A stretch of DNA of 64,000 nt. Origin: Aedes albopictus (lineage: Eukaryota > Arthropoda > Insecta > Diptera > Culicidae). The stretch is from contig NC_085138.1 in the NCBI RefSeq assembly GCF_035046485.1, positions 337,726,263-337,790,262 on the forward strand. Reading direction: 5' to 3'. Under the pieces are notes generated by a model that made no database searches, was not told the DNA's origin, and saw only the letters and a list, made by a program, of their open reading frames with translations. Numbering within the stretch: position 1 is the first letter of the stretch; every line of letters starts with the position of its first letter. The translations under genes and the position numbers were made by a program. Of the stretch, positions 32,426 to 44,031 are shown piece after piece.

Positions 32426-33912
32426 GTTAAAAAATTACATCTTATATTATAAGAATGTTTACCTGAATTTTGATGTGATAGAAATATGTGCCTGTAATTT
32501 TCTTCCAGATTCAATTGATAATACGCATTTAAAAATAACATATACATTTTGAAAATATCCATTAGCTCTACTCAAAGAAAATTACAACTTATTCCTTAGA
32601 ACAGTGATCTTCAGGCCCATTTTTTCGACTGCTCATATTGCAACACCTGGTTCGATTGGTGAAACATTCAACATGTTATTCTTGATTATTTCTGGAGTAG
32701 AACAGCTTCCATAAGAATCGTTTCAAGGAATTCTATCGCAACAAAGAGAACTGCCCGGACAACCAGGAGTCTTATAAGAAACCACGCTGTACATCGTATA
32801 AAGTACTATTTTAAGTCACTATCGCATATATGTACGGCTGAATGACAATTTTCATCGCATATGATGTTATTTTTTTGAACTTATCATGATGTATCAGATA
32901 AAGTCATATTAGAATACAAATCAACTTTTATAAGGTATGAGTATTGCGTGTTGCATGAAAAACACAATTATGGCGACTACTTTCCAAGGCCTTATGTGAT
33001 GGTCGAAAAGCAATCGAGGTGCGAATAGCACGTGCAGTCGCAGTAGTCATCACATCACCCGGCCATGTGGCGACCCTTTTTCAAGAATTATCAAAGAGCT
33101 GTGTGATGGAAAATTTGAAAACAGGTCTGTTTCCTCAGATGATAATCTCGCGCGTATCTTTGATTGCGGGCAAAAGTAGTCGCCAAAGTAGATTTTATTT
33201 TGATTCGTATAATACATCGTAGTAGATGATATTCCGATGTTTTATTGCGATGAACTTTACTTATTCGCAAAAGCGTGCGAGCAAACTCGCAGTGTTAAAC
33301 GAATTCGCATAATTGCGTACTGCGATGATTATACGACTTCGCTTGGTACTTTTCTTGCTGTGTCAGTTTACCTCGCATTGGTGTATGGATGACATCGCAT
33401 AAAAGTACAAATAAACTCGTTAAAGTGTGCATACAAACTCGCATAAGCTAGAAGCGTTCTGTTGGACTGTGGATGCAGCTACCAGAAAGTGAAGAGCCAG
33501 AATTATGGTTGCAAAGTCATCCTTATTCGTTTTGTTGGCATGATAATCAACAATGGGATACGCTATCCAGAGAGGGGCAGTGAAAACTGTGCGAGAAATG
33601 GCGCTTCGTCGTTTTAGCCTACCATCCACGTACAGCGCAAGTGAACCAAGTGCATTCCAACAAACACTGAGGTGAGTTAGAATCTCATGATAGTTAATCA
33701 ACTTGTTTCATAAGTAGCGTTTGGTGTTGTGTGTGAAGTGCGGCTCGACAATCCATAGGTCATTAGTTCGATATCGAGCTGACAAGATTTTTTTAATATT
33801 ATTAAGTCTCATAACATAAGATACTGAATTACGTCACAATAGCGCACACGGTGCATCGCATAAGATATCGCTTCAAGTCATATAGCGTTATTATTGTTCC
33901 GTCAATGCACGT
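32426..33912. other. Intron with scattered ATCGCATAA words
   Basis: No gene is supported. The motif ATCGCATA(A/T) or its complement recurs near 32822, 32858, 33382, 33403, 33857 and again near 34950. TTCAAGTCA-type words lie nearby at 32812 and 33873. This suggests decayed copies of one MITE family, but ends could not be fixed. Confidence 0.3.
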
Positions 33913-33913
33913 A

Positions 33914-34757
33914 GGGGCATCTGGGGTAATACGCACTGTCGAGGCAAAACGCACCCCCTTTGTTTTTCAGAGATTATCGGTTTTAGAGCTTTGAAACCTT
34001 ATCAGTCTAATAAAACGTCTTAATAAATGAGCATCTGGAAAATTTTACATATCTGCGTTACGTAATTAGTGAGAAAAATGAATAAAATTGAAAAGCACGA
34101 TTCTGATGTAATTTTCCCGATCGTTTGTCGAATGATTTGATGGTGAAAACCGACCAAACATCTAATGCTGTTGTGTTTATTCAGTTCATTGAGGGCAATG
34201 CTAAGCATAGGAAAAATAACTTAAACAGTAATCTACGTAAATTATATGTTTTAAACTATTTTATTTTTTGCTATTGATTGGGGCAATATGCACTCCATTG
34301 GTTGGGGCACCTATAGAAAACAAGCTGTAATAATATCTATGAGTGCTCTGTAAGTAATCGCAAACAAAATTGAGCTATTGTTTGTCTTAAAACCTCATAA
34401 AACATGCATTTTGTCTAAGAAGTAAAAAGATTTCTAAACTCGACGGTGCATCTTGCCTTAATGTTGTGGTGCGTCTTGCCCCTTTGTTTGAGTGCATCCT
34501 GCCCCATTGTTGTAGTGCATTTTACCCCGAGCAAGAGTGCATACTGCCCCGCATAAACATACGAAGCCGTAATGTTAGTCTTTACAAAAAACCGTTATTT
34601 TCAAGAGCTGAACTGTATTAAGGCTGAAATTTTGTTTGGTTTCTCTTAGAATGAAAGTATATACAATGAATGCATGCATTAAACCAATAAATGATTGCCT
34701 TTTTATATGCATTTGGACGCATCTTCCTTAAGTGGTGCGTATTACCCCAGAATCCCC
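33914..34757. mobile_element. TA-flanked element with GGGGTAATACGCAC ends
   Basis: Ends GGGGCATCTGGGGTAATACG and the complement of GGGGATTCTGGGGTAATACG are flanked by TA (33912-33913, 34758-34759). Inside are several spaced copies of GGGGCA / TGCCCC with GTGCAT words (34280-34550). 844 bases with no convincing coding frame. Confidence 0.75.
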
Positions 34758-35046
34758 TATAGCGCCTCCACTTTTGTACGCATAAGGGTGCCGTTATAGT
34801 TACGCGTGAGAGTGAGAGTGCGCGTGTGCGAAGCCGCAAAAAAGAATATCAACAACAGCAAATTCACGAAAATCCTTTGGACGCGCACTCCCACTCTCAC
34901 TTTGAAGCGGCACTATGTCGGCGCCGTAAGGCACTTTTGCTGCATCTTATGCGATGTAACTTTAACGCATAAAAGTATGTATAACATGAACATAAACTTC
35001 ATTATACGTGCAAATTTGTCTGGGTGGACATCACGTGCGGCCCGCG
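34758..35046. repeat. Inverted GTGAGAGTG blocks, possible small foldback
   Basis: GCGTGAGAGTGAGAGTGCGCG near 34803 is mirrored by GGACGCGCACTCCCACTCTC near 34877. GTACGCATAAGG / AACGCATAAAAG words flank both sides. The ends are unclear. Confidence 0.4.
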
Positions 35047-35094
35047 GGACGCACTTTGGTGACCTTCTAAGGCCACGGTCACCAAAGTGCGTCC
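35047..35094. ncRNA. Perfect 18-bp hairpin, function unknown
   Basis: GGACGCACTTTGGTGACC (35047-35064) and its exact complement (35077-35094) enclose a 12-base loop. The stem has no mismatch. It could be a small inverted repeat, a terminator-like RNA fold or part of a MITE; nothing in the sequence decides between these. Confidence 0.3.
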
Positions 35095-36219
35095 ACCAAT
35101 GTTTATTAAGCTTAATAATTCATTGTGAAGAATAAAACATGTTTTGACTGGCTTGATGATCTTATGGCTATAGGTGTTCTTTTTTCAAATTGCATGCAAA
35201 AAATCTTGATCACTTCCTTCATCTTGTTTTGCATCTTACTATCCGCTTTTTTCAGTCGTCAACAAAACTATGGATGGTTGATAAAACCGTTCGCCTACCT
35301 TTCCTTACTTTACAGTGTTATCAATCTATTGTTCTATGTCTATTCTACGTCGTCAGTTCAGGCACCAGCATGCACATTTGCCACGTATAAAGTTCCCAAA
35401 ACTCTGACACATGTATGAACTTACGTCGGCAGCAATTTATTCGGTCCACAGTGGGCGAGTGATTGCATAAGCACATTATTTCTTCTTTCACATGGACCAG
35501 TATGTATGCAAAAAAAAAATTAAATCCGTTACAAATACATCCGCCATTTCACATATGAGCTTGTTAATAGATTCCATCAAAAATATGTCAGAATCGTCTT
35601 TTAAATTTCACCATGAAATTCTGTATATTTTTCGTACACACTCTTCACCTAGTTTGTTTTCCAAATTTTTCCGACAGTTTTTTTTGTTGCTATTTTGTCA
35701 TTTGTTCCTAGTTAGGGTATTGGACAAACTTGATTGACGGACGAATGTCTGAAAATGGAATTTCGTAGAAATTCCATGGCAATCATAAGTGTTTGCCAAA
35801 AAAAAAATCCGATTTATTGTGAGTATATTTCCACCCACAAAGCGGGTAAAATCTTCGTCCCCTCTCATAAAGAGTCTACTCCAAACCGAACCATCTTATA
35901 AATCATACATCCCAAATGTAAATCATATGCCAGGAGGAATTGCGGTCCGCCGCAAAGCCCCTAACAAGAAGGGTTTGTCATGTTTACTTTACATTTTGAC
36001 CTTTTTTGCTAAGATACGCGAAACCTTCACTCCCTACTATTATGCTCTCTCCCAGAACACAAGACATAAAAACTGTCGGAAACAGATATTTGCTAAAACA
36101 TGTCAAGTGGGGGAAGTGATCCGAGCCGAGCACCTTCTGTCACTCCCAGTCCAGATGCTCGGTTTTCCGTTTTGGGAGTAGGTATGTGTGGAAAGTGTTT
36201 ATTTATGGTGCAGGAAATA
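35095..36219. other. Intron, nothing recognised
   Basis: AT-rich. A 97-codon frame at 35125-35418 translates to a hydrophobic peptide, but composition alone explains this and it overlaps another frame. Not called. Confidence 0.35.
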
Positions 36220-36281
36220 CAATTTCAACTGCCAAAAGAGTTGATTTTGACTGCAAATCAACTGTTTTGACAGTTGAATTG
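36220..36281. ncRNA. Pre-miRNA-like hairpin, second candidate
   Basis: Arms 36220-36247 and 36255-36281 pair over 27 positions with one bulge and two mismatches, around the 7-base loop TGACTGC. The right arm contains the palindrome CAACTGTTTTGACAGTTG. The short loop and self-complementary arm make a small MITE as likely as a microRNA. Confidence 0.22.
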
Positions 36282-38052
36282 CATGTGTCTGCCTGGGTGG
36301 GAGGAGGAGTGCTTCTTTTATAGGAGTATATAGCCATCTACAACTCTCAAATTTTTTGACTCGAGAACACAGCTAAGCATCATTGTTGACTTCATCAGAT
36401 CTGGTTGTAGTTCTGCTACGAAATTAACGTTGACTAATTTTGCATTACATTTGGCTTTTTAGAATGCCGGCTTTGGTAAATTTGCTTTTTTAAGATGTGT
36501 TTCTTTTTTATTTGATCCGTTACAACAGTAGCCACGATTTGACAAAAAACTACTGGTGGTGAGGCTAGGATTTGAGCCCATGACTATTTGCTTACAATGC
36601 GAACGTGTAATTCTTAAGAACACAAGCAATTCAAAAGAAGAAAATTCAATGATATCGTATCAGTCTTGTTTGTAGCAACATGCTAATAAATCATTAGCAA
36701 TGGTACTTAATAACAGCTTGCAATTTATGTATGGTTCACCAAAAACCGACGGACGGTCCCTTTGTCCCGGATCAACTGCTTGCCATTATAATCTTCGCCT
36801 AATTCGCTTCCATTCGACAAAGTTTCTCGCCATCATCAGGATAGCTATAACAATGCAAATTATCCTCTCTGCAGAACGGACCAAACCAAGCTGTGAATAA
36901 TTCAGCCGGATTAAATCTCCCTGCCTGATCCAACATCTTCCCCCACCATCTCAAGCAAATTCAAAATACGACGTATTCTCTTAAAAGGGCGACTAAACAA
37001 AAAAACAAAGACAAAGCAAAAAACAGCAAATCCACTTGTCCGACAGAGGAATTCAACACCATTACTTCTCATGATGAGCTTACAGCTTTAGCTTTATGCG
37101 ACCGAGAACGGCTCCATTCGGTTTACTTACTTCCATGAAATTACCACCGAGGGACATTCACCGAACTCGGGACCCAATAATTAGGTGGGTACAGACGGCT
37201 AGCGATGGAAAAGAAGCAGAGAAAATGGAAATGTCTGCTCCGCTTCCAAACAATTGCTTGGAAGGACATTTATTCCAATTTCGTCCCGAACAATCAGCGG
37301 AAGCATTTGTCCTGGCTTTGAACCCGTAGCCTAACCTTATTCCTCCGGTTGCAGCTATAGAGGCAAAGGTAACACATCCGAAGAAAACCAATTTGCGTTT
37401 CGACCTAAATGACTATTCTAAAATTGCAATGTTACTTCCTACTAACTTGATGAAGAACGGCATTACTTTGAATACTTGGAATAGAAACGTTCATACCTAC
37501 TATAGAAGCAATGAATGCAAATCAGTATTTAGTAGGAAACATTGTTTCTTACTAGAACATCAAAAGTAAGTACACACATCAAACTGATTTAAACAATCGG
37601 TTTCTGCAATTTCAAACGTTTTTGTTCTACTCACAAGTATGTAAATGAATAGACTCTTTCATTTTAATCTAGTCGTAACAGAGTCTGTTTCTCAGCTTAG
37701 TCTTCTAAAGGGCATTTCCACTGCACATAATTCGGTTTTCCTTCGGTAATGCATTAATTATATTTCACTCGACTATGACTCTGGAGAATTCCTCGCAAAT
37801 TTTTGTTTGTGAAATGTCTTCGGCAATTTCTTCAACTTTTTTTTTCGTCAGTTACCTTTTTTGGAATTCCTTAGTCTTTGCTATCCCGTATTCCTTCCGC
37901 CTTTTCTATAAAAACACCTGCGGCAATTCTTTTATGCATTCTTCCTATAATTGCTATGAAAATTCTTCAAAAAATATATCCTACCTTTCTTCAGTAATTA
38001 TTTAAGGAATTTCCATAGATTCTTTCAAAATACCTTCGGCAATTCCGATGTA
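36282..38052. other. Intron, mostly unrecognised
   Basis: A tRNA-like B-box region (GGATTTGAGCCCATGAC) at about 36567 on the minus strand may be a SINE relic. 37740-38050 is a loose CTTCGGCAATTCC-type minisatellite. Frames at 37096-37391 overlap on both strands and show no domain. Confidence 0.35.
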
Positions 38053-38988
38053 CAGTATGACCCATAAAATAATGCGAAAATCAATTTTTTTCTTTCTTTG
38101 GTAATTTTTGTTGCAATATTTCTTATGAATTCAGTTTTTTTTAGATAGGGCTACTATAAGGAGGTGATTGTCATACAGGATATCTCAAATTTGTGTCAAA
38201 ATATTCAACGGTTACGTATATGGGATATCTAATAGGTGCCATCAATTTCTGAAAAAAATAAATGTTTCCTCGAATTTTCGGAGCTTTACGAATTAGAATG
38301 AAAACTTTGAAATACATGGAAATCATGCAGAAATATGTATTCTTAAAAACGCGGCCATTTGAAAAACTTTTTGATAACAATATCAAATGCTTAGGAACCA
38401 AAAACTAAAAAATGTGGCATATTTCAAAAGCCTTATATAAGATAGATCCATAACTAACTTCAAGCTGTTTGAAAAAAATTCAAAGTAATTTCTTTCTAAT
38501 GAAGGCTTATAAACCAACGTTTATAATAGACACAAATACGTAGTACTTAGCAACAGTTTGATGCTTCATACATCTGTTCTTCTGAAAATGTCCATTTGTC
38601 GTACACTCTAATTTTCAGTAAATGTCCCATAACTTATAAGACAATATTTTTTTTTTTTCACTTGTCCAAAGCACCATTGATCGCCTGGAGACCTTGTCTA
38701 ACTACGAAAGTGCTGTTCTTGAAATAAAATTTAATTGAATGTGACCGAGAGAAATTTGACCAAAATTAAAACCATAAAAAACACCTCTGGCGCGAGGACG
38801 TTTTTGAGATCCTTATGTTTAACATTATTTTTATCAATGGTTTGTGATTCAAACCAGTAAATGTTCCTATGCCATTGTTAAATTAGTGCCTCGACTATAT
38901 TATCCAATAGATAAATGCAAGGTTTATCGATTGGAAGCAGGTGAACAATGTCTTCGAAAACTTTCGCATTTTTTTATGGGTCATACAA
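38053..38988. mobile_element. MITE with CAGTATGACCCATAAAA ends
   Basis: The left end CAGTATGACCCATAAAATAA and the complement of the right end (GTATGACCCATAAAAAAATG) are inverted, each followed by ATGCGAAA. TA lies at the left edge (38051-38052); the right edge is blurred. About 0.94 kb, AT-rich, non-coding. Related in its subterminal word to the element at 21806. Confidence 0.65.
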
Positions 38989-39025
38989 CTTTTCACAAAA
39001 CTACCCCATTTCCTAACAATTAAGC

Positions 39026-39268
39026 CAGACGTAACACTTGCGAAATTTCCATCGACCACGCTTTTAACGATCATTTTAAATTTTCATAGTTGTGGCTTTC
39101 ACAACCAGAGGCGCGCACATCGTTTTTCTATGCGTTTGACGTTTCACACTAGCGCCTTCTGTTGACGATATTGCACAACACAGTGATTCGTGCAACTTTT
39201 CCACCAGGTGATGATAGTGTGAATTGGGCGATAGATTTCCATGAAAATCGTACAAGGTGTTACGTCTG
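39026..39268. mobile_element. MITE with CAGACGTAACACTT ends, copy 1 (243 bases)
   Basis: CAGACGTAACACTTGC on the left is mirrored by CAAGGTGTTACGTCTG on the right. CCATCGACCACG(C)TTTTAACG follows the left end and is also found, inverted, inside copy 2 at 56560. No target duplication was fixed. Non-coding. Confidence 0.65.
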
Positions 39269-39540
39269 TTTGTCTGTGAATTAAGGTTTTTCGTGATTTT
39301 TCCATACGATTTGACAGTTCTTGACTACCATGCTTCCGTGAGCTTGAGGTGAGAATTCGAGAAAGTTGAAAACCGAGAGTAGCACAGACGATGCATTGAA
39401 TACAAGCGATGGTGTCGCCGCCTGGGTGTCAGCGCTGGAAACTAGTGGCTATAAAAAAGTTCTTGTATGCAATTTTCACTGCTGGCGCCTACTGAGAGCA
39501 ATCAATAAAAATGTACACAGCAATCATTCTATTGATATGT

Positions 39541-39622
39541 GCATTAGAACGTGCCGTATTCGGTATTTGGGCTAGTTTCGTTATTGTGTAACGCCTAAAT
39601 ATATGCACAGCACGTTCTAATG
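39541..39622. repeat. 14-base inverted repeat around a 54-base spacer
   Basis: GCATTAGAACGTGC (39541-39554) and its exact complement (39609-39622). The interior also pairs partly (TTTGGGC / GCCTAAA). A minimal foldback element or a relic of one. Confidence 0.4.
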
Positions 39623-39843
39623 CCATTACCACATTTAGTGTTGAACGGTGTTATCAATTGAAACTTTATGGACTTTTTCGGTGATTTCTTTGTAAGCTTT
39701 TTTAAAGATTGCCCTCGAGAACTTGTTTGCAAAAAATTCTTTCCGAATTCTTTCGACCATTCCTTCAGAATTTGCTGTGATGACTTCTCCAACGAATCCT
39801 TCAGATAAATATCTGACATTCATTTATTTAGTTAACATCAAAT

Positions 39844-41702
39844 TCATGATAATACTGAATCAACAATTTGCCGCCGTAATATTCGATTTGCAGCTGCAGC
39901 TCTCCAACGTCGGTCACGCCCAACACTCGCCAGATCACGCTCCACCTGGTCCGCCCATCGTGCTCTCTGCGCTCCACGCCTTCTTGTACCAACCGGATGG
40001 TTAGCAAACACCAACTTTGCAGGGTTGTTGTCCGGCATTCTTGCAACATGCCCTGCCTGGCATTGGTCACTTTCTGGATGCTGGGTTCGCCGTAAAGTGC
40101 AGCGAGCTCGTGGTTCATCCTTCTCCGCCACATACCGTTCTCCTGCTCGCCGCCGAAGATCGTCCTTAGCACCCGCCGCTCGAAAACTCCGAGTGCTTGC
40201 AGGTCCTCCTCGAGCATCGTCCATGTCTCCTGTCTGTAGAGAACCACCGGTCTCATTAGCCGTACATGGTACATTTGGTGCGTGGGTGAATCTTTTTTGA
40301 CCGCAGTTTCTTCTGGAGCAGGCACGACTTCCACTGATGGTGCGTCTTCGTATTTCACGGCTCACGTTATTGTCAGCCGTTAGCAAGGAACCGAGGTAGA
40401 CGAATTCTTCTACCACCTCGAAAATATCCCCGTCTATCGTAACATTGCTGCCAAGGCTTGTCCTGTCTCGCTCAGTCCCACCTACCAGCATGTACTTTGT
40501 CTTAGCCGCATTCACCACCAGTCCGACCTTTGCTGCTTCACGTTTCAGGCGGATGTACTGTTCTGCCACCGTTCCAAATGTTCTAGCAATAATATCCATG
40601 TCATCCGCAAAACAGACAAATTGGCTGGATTTCGTGAAGATCGTACCCCGGCTGTTGAGCCCGGCTCGTCGCATAACACCTTCCAGGGCGATGTTGAATA
40701 GTAGGCAGGAAAGTCCATCACCAGTACCCGTCGAGATTCGAATGAACTGGATAGTTCACCCGAAATCCTTACGCTGTTCTGCACACCGTCCATCGTTGCT
40801 CTTATCAGTCTAGTCAGCTTCCCGGGAAAGCTGTTCTCGTCCATAATTTTCCATAGCTCTGCGCGGTCGATACTGTCGTATGCCGCCTTGAAGTCGATGA
40901 ACAGGTGGTACGTTTGGGACCTGGTATTCACGACATTTCTGGAGGATTTGCCGTACGGTGAAGATCTGGTCCGTTGTCGACCGGCCGTCGATGAAACCGG
41001 CTTGGTAACTTCCCACGAACTCATTTACTTTAGGTGAAAGACGACGGAAGATGATCTGAGATAGCACTTTGTAGGCGGCATTCAAAATGGTGATTGCTCG
41101 AAAGTTCTCACATTTAACTTGTCGCCTTTCTTGTGGATGGGACAGATTATCCCTTCCTTGCAGTCCTCCGGTAGCTGTTCGGTTTCCCAGATCTTGACTA
41201 CTAACTGGTGCAGACAGGTGGCCAACTTTTCCGGACCCATCTTGATGAGTTCTGCTGCGATACCGTCCTTACCAGCCGCTTTGTTGTTTGTGAGCTGGTG
41301 GATGGCATCCTTAACTTCTCTCAGCGTGGGAGTTGGTTCGTTCCCGTCCTCCGCTGCACCAACATAGTCATTTCCTCTGCTGCCTTGGTCCTCCGTGCCT
41401 ACATTCTCTTCGCCATTCAGGTGCTCGTCGAAGTGCTGCTTCCACCTTTCGATCACCTCACGTTTGTCCGTCAGGAGGCTCCCGTCCTTATCCCTGCAGA
41501 TTTCGGCTTGCGGCACGTAGCCTTTGTGAGATGCGTTGAGCTTCTGGTAGAACTTTCGTGTTTCCTGTGAACGGCACAGCAGTTCCATTTCCTCGCACTC
41601 CGCTTCTTCCAGGCGGCGCTTTTTCTCCCGGAAGAGACGGGTCTGCTGCTTCCGCTTCTGTCTGTAACGCTCCACATTCCGTCGGGTTCCATGCTGCAGC
41701 AT
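39844..41702 (-). pseudogene. Reverse transcriptase and C-terminal part of the LINE, frameshifted
   Basis: Minus-strand pieces: 41702-41082 (basic linker, then NNKAAGKDGIAAELIK and ICPIHKKGDKL), 41085-40810 (AAYKVLSQII, YQAGFIDGRSTTDQIF), 41024-40730 (HLFIDFKAAYDSIDR with the first catalytic Asp), and 40730-40330 (GDGLSCLLFN, the FADD catalytic pair near 40605, and NAAKTKYM). The last piece is 40358-39844 (FERRVLRTIFGG, GHVARMP, RWADQVERDL). Frame changes occur near 41105 (one base lost), 40920, 40730, 40335 and 40070. All catalytic motifs are still visible, so decay came from indels rather than loss of domains. Confidence 0.85.
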
Positions 41703-41845
41703 TACCGCCCGCGCTGCATCCTTCTCCTCCAGAACCGCTCTGCACTCCTCATCGAACCAATCGTTTCGTCGACTCCGTTCTACGTACCCGATAGTGCTCT
41801 CGGCTGCGTTCTTGATGGCTGCTTTGACTGTACTCCAGCAGTCCT

Positions 41846-42738
41846 CTAGAGGGGCGGTGCGTATGCGGTGGCGACATCCGGTTGCTTCAGTCGCTCTAGA
41901 AGATCGTACCGGGACGGCCGCCGGTACTGTACATTGTTAATAACGGAGAGTTTGGGGCGCAGTTTAACCATCACCAGGTAGTGATCAGAGTCGATATTAT
42001 TGCCACGATAGGTCCTTACGTCGATAATGTCGGAGAAGTGCCGTCCATCAATCAGAACGTGGTCGATTTGCGATTCCGTTTGTTGTGGTGGTCTCCAGGT
42101 GTAACGATACGGGAGGCTGTGCTGGAAGAAGGTGCTACGAATGGCCATGTTCTTGGAGGCGGCGAAATCGATGAGGCGTAGGCCATTTTCATTCGTCAGC
42201 TGGTGGGCGCTGAACTTTCCAATCGTCGGTCTGAATTCCTCCTCCTGGCCTACCTGAGCGTTTAGATCCCTATGATGATCTTGACGTCGTGGTTTGGGCA
42301 GCGGTCGTACTCGCGTTCGAGCTGCGCGTAAAATGCGTCTTTGTCATCATCAGTGCTTCCGGAGTGAGGGCTGTGCACGTTTATCATGCTAATGTTGAAG
42401 AATCGGCCCTTGATCCTCAACCTGCACATTATTTCATCGATCGGCCACCAACCGATCACGCGCCTCTGCATATCGCCCATCACTATAAAAGCTGTTCCCA
42501 GCTCACGTGTGTTGCCACAACTCTGCTAGATGGTATGATTACCTCTAAACGTTCGCACCATAGATCCTGTCCAACACTCCTCCTGCAGCGCTACGATTCC
42601 GAACCCGCGGTCCTTCAGTATATCGGCGAGTATGCGGGTGCTCCCGATGAAGTTGAGAGATCTGCAGTTCAACTTCCAATCGCAAGTCCCTTTTCGTCGC
42701 TGTGGTCGTCGCCATTGGTATCGGTTCGCATTCTTCAC
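41846..42738 (-). pseudogene. Endonuclease domain of the LINE, frameshifted
   Basis: Three minus-strand frames (42738-42526, 42483-42262, 42148-41846) carry successive endonuclease blocks. These are a start with LNCRSLN and IVALQEE (the catalytic glutamate), then INVHSPHSGS and the approach to GDLN, then FAASKNM, IDHVLIDGRH and the catalytic NIDSDHYLV. The GDLN motif itself is split by a one-base deletion near 42262: the codons for IIIG are followed by ATCTAA instead of GATCTAA. A further break lies near 42500. The domain would nick target DNA for target-primed reverse transcription. Confidence 0.8.
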
Positions 42739-42910
42739 TTGTTGATTTTCCGGTGCTAGTTTTTTTTACGGCTGGCTCGCAGGGATTGACACCAACCCAC
42801 TAACCCAGGGAGCTGGGCTTACCTTCCCGGACGCTACGGGTTCTGCATTGGCATTTCCTCCAACTACAGTGCTAAATAGCTAGGCTCAAGCGCCAGTCTT
42901 CGTCGGGGGT

Positions 42911-43403
42911 GGTGTTTTTAATGGGCGCCCAGGAGATAATATTTTACCTGATCTTCCACCCCCATTTATGCGGATATTTCGCTCGGACTTGCTCCAAGAA
43001 GTTCCCTGAATATTTTCCAGGGAATCCTTCGGGAATCCCTACAGTGGTTTCGTCTAGAGTTTACTCAGAGATTGCATTAGTAATTCTTACAATAATTCCT
43101 CCAGGGATTTTTTAGGCATTTCACCAGGGTATCAGGAATTCATCCAGAGAAGACTCAGGGAGGTCCTTCAGGTGAATTCAATGATTTTTCGAAGAATGTC
43201 ATTTTTTTAGTGTTCCGTGAATACCTTCAGAAAATTCTTCTAAAATTTCTCCTGGAATTTCCTTAGGGAATTTATGTCAGGATACCTCGAGAGTTTCCTG
43301 ATATAGCGATTGTTTAAAGGATCCTTGCGGCAATACGTCAATTGACATTTCTAAGGGATTATACTACGAAATATCGGCGAAGAATTTCTCGGTACAAAGC
43401 AAC
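42911..43403. repeat. Degenerate TTCCTTCAGGGA-type minisatellite
   Basis: Units such as AATCCTTCGGGAATCC, TTCCTCCAGGGA and TCCTGGAATTTCC recur from about 42990 to 43330. No gene. Confidence 0.5.
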
Positions 43404-43526
43404 TTAGTCCTTCAGGACGCGCACTGTTGTAAAAAGTACAACACCACCAAAAAACCTCGCTCGTCACATACAGCGCAAGCGCGGTGCACTTTCGGTTGAT
43501 TGATGAAGCGCGTCTTGAAAGGTTAA
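43404..43526. mobile_element. TTAA-type MITE, copy 2 (123 bases)
   Basis: Starts TTAGTCCTTCAGGACGCGC (a decayed TTAA) and ends CTTGAAAGGTTAA. The internal palindrome is GTTGTAAAAAGTACAAC. Orientation is opposite to copy 1 at 10195. Non-coding. Confidence 0.75.
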
Positions 43527-43555
43527 AAGCATTTGAAGACGCCATCAGTAATATC

Positions 43556-44031
43556 CAGTGATGGAAAACAGTGAGGAATGCAGCTGAGTAGACACAAACG
43601 CAAAGCTATCCTACTCGTGAACAACAGAAGCCAGAATATATTCGCACTTCCTTCACTCGCGAGCTAACGAAGCTGGTCGCACTCGTGATTGATTCGCGAA
43701 GCAGCTCTGAACATTTTTTCAATTTTGTGAAAAAACGAATTTACACGGCCGACAGATTAACTTTTCAGGAACAATAAAGCACAAAACACTACTATCTGAT
43801 GGATAACTGCTTGTTTTGCTATTAAAATCGCACTAAAATGCAATTCCCGCATCTCCACTTGTTCTTCGCGAATAAAAATTCATGAGTGTTTTTGTTTTTG
43901 TTTTGCTTCATACTCGTGAAGCAATCGGGTGCGAATAAACTCACACACGGCTTACTCTCGGCACCGTGAGTAAACCGTTTGTTGCTTTTACACTCGCGAG
44001 TTGATTCACGATGAGAGTGTTTCCATCTCTG
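43556..44031. mobile_element. hAT-type MITE with CAGTGATGGAAA ends, 8-base TSD
   Basis: The left end CAGTGATGGAAAACA and the complement of the right end (CAGAGATGGAAACA) are inverted. The 8-base direct repeat GTAATATC flanks it exactly (43548-43555, 44032-44039). The 476-base interior has repeated ACTCGCGA / TCGTGAA words and no transposase. Confidence 0.85.

Larger units (their letters stand above)
39844..42910 (-). mobile_element. Non-LTR retrotransposon (LINE), RTE-like, dead copy
   Basis: Minus-strand blocks occur in the expected order: apurinic-like endonuclease (42738-41850), a basic linker (41745-41480), reverse transcriptase (41360-40560) and a C-terminal tail (40360-39844). The tail and the endonuclease resemble RTE-type elements often annotated as endonuclease-reverse transcriptase. 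Clade is a memory-based judgement. At least seven frame changes break the reading, so it cannot make a full protein. The plus-strand frames over this region are shadows. GC content is clearly above the intron around it, as expected for a young-to-middle-aged coding insertion. No target duplication was identified. Confidence 0.85.

Noticed and set aside
35125..35418. 97-codon hydrophobic frame resembling a small membrane protein
   Set aside because: AT-rich sequence gives Leu/Phe/Ile codons by chance; no homology, overlapping frame and no splice context.
40025..41794. Plus-strand frames of 66-122 codons at 40-41.8 kb
   Set aside because: They are antisense shadows of the GC-rich LINE coding region on the minus strand.
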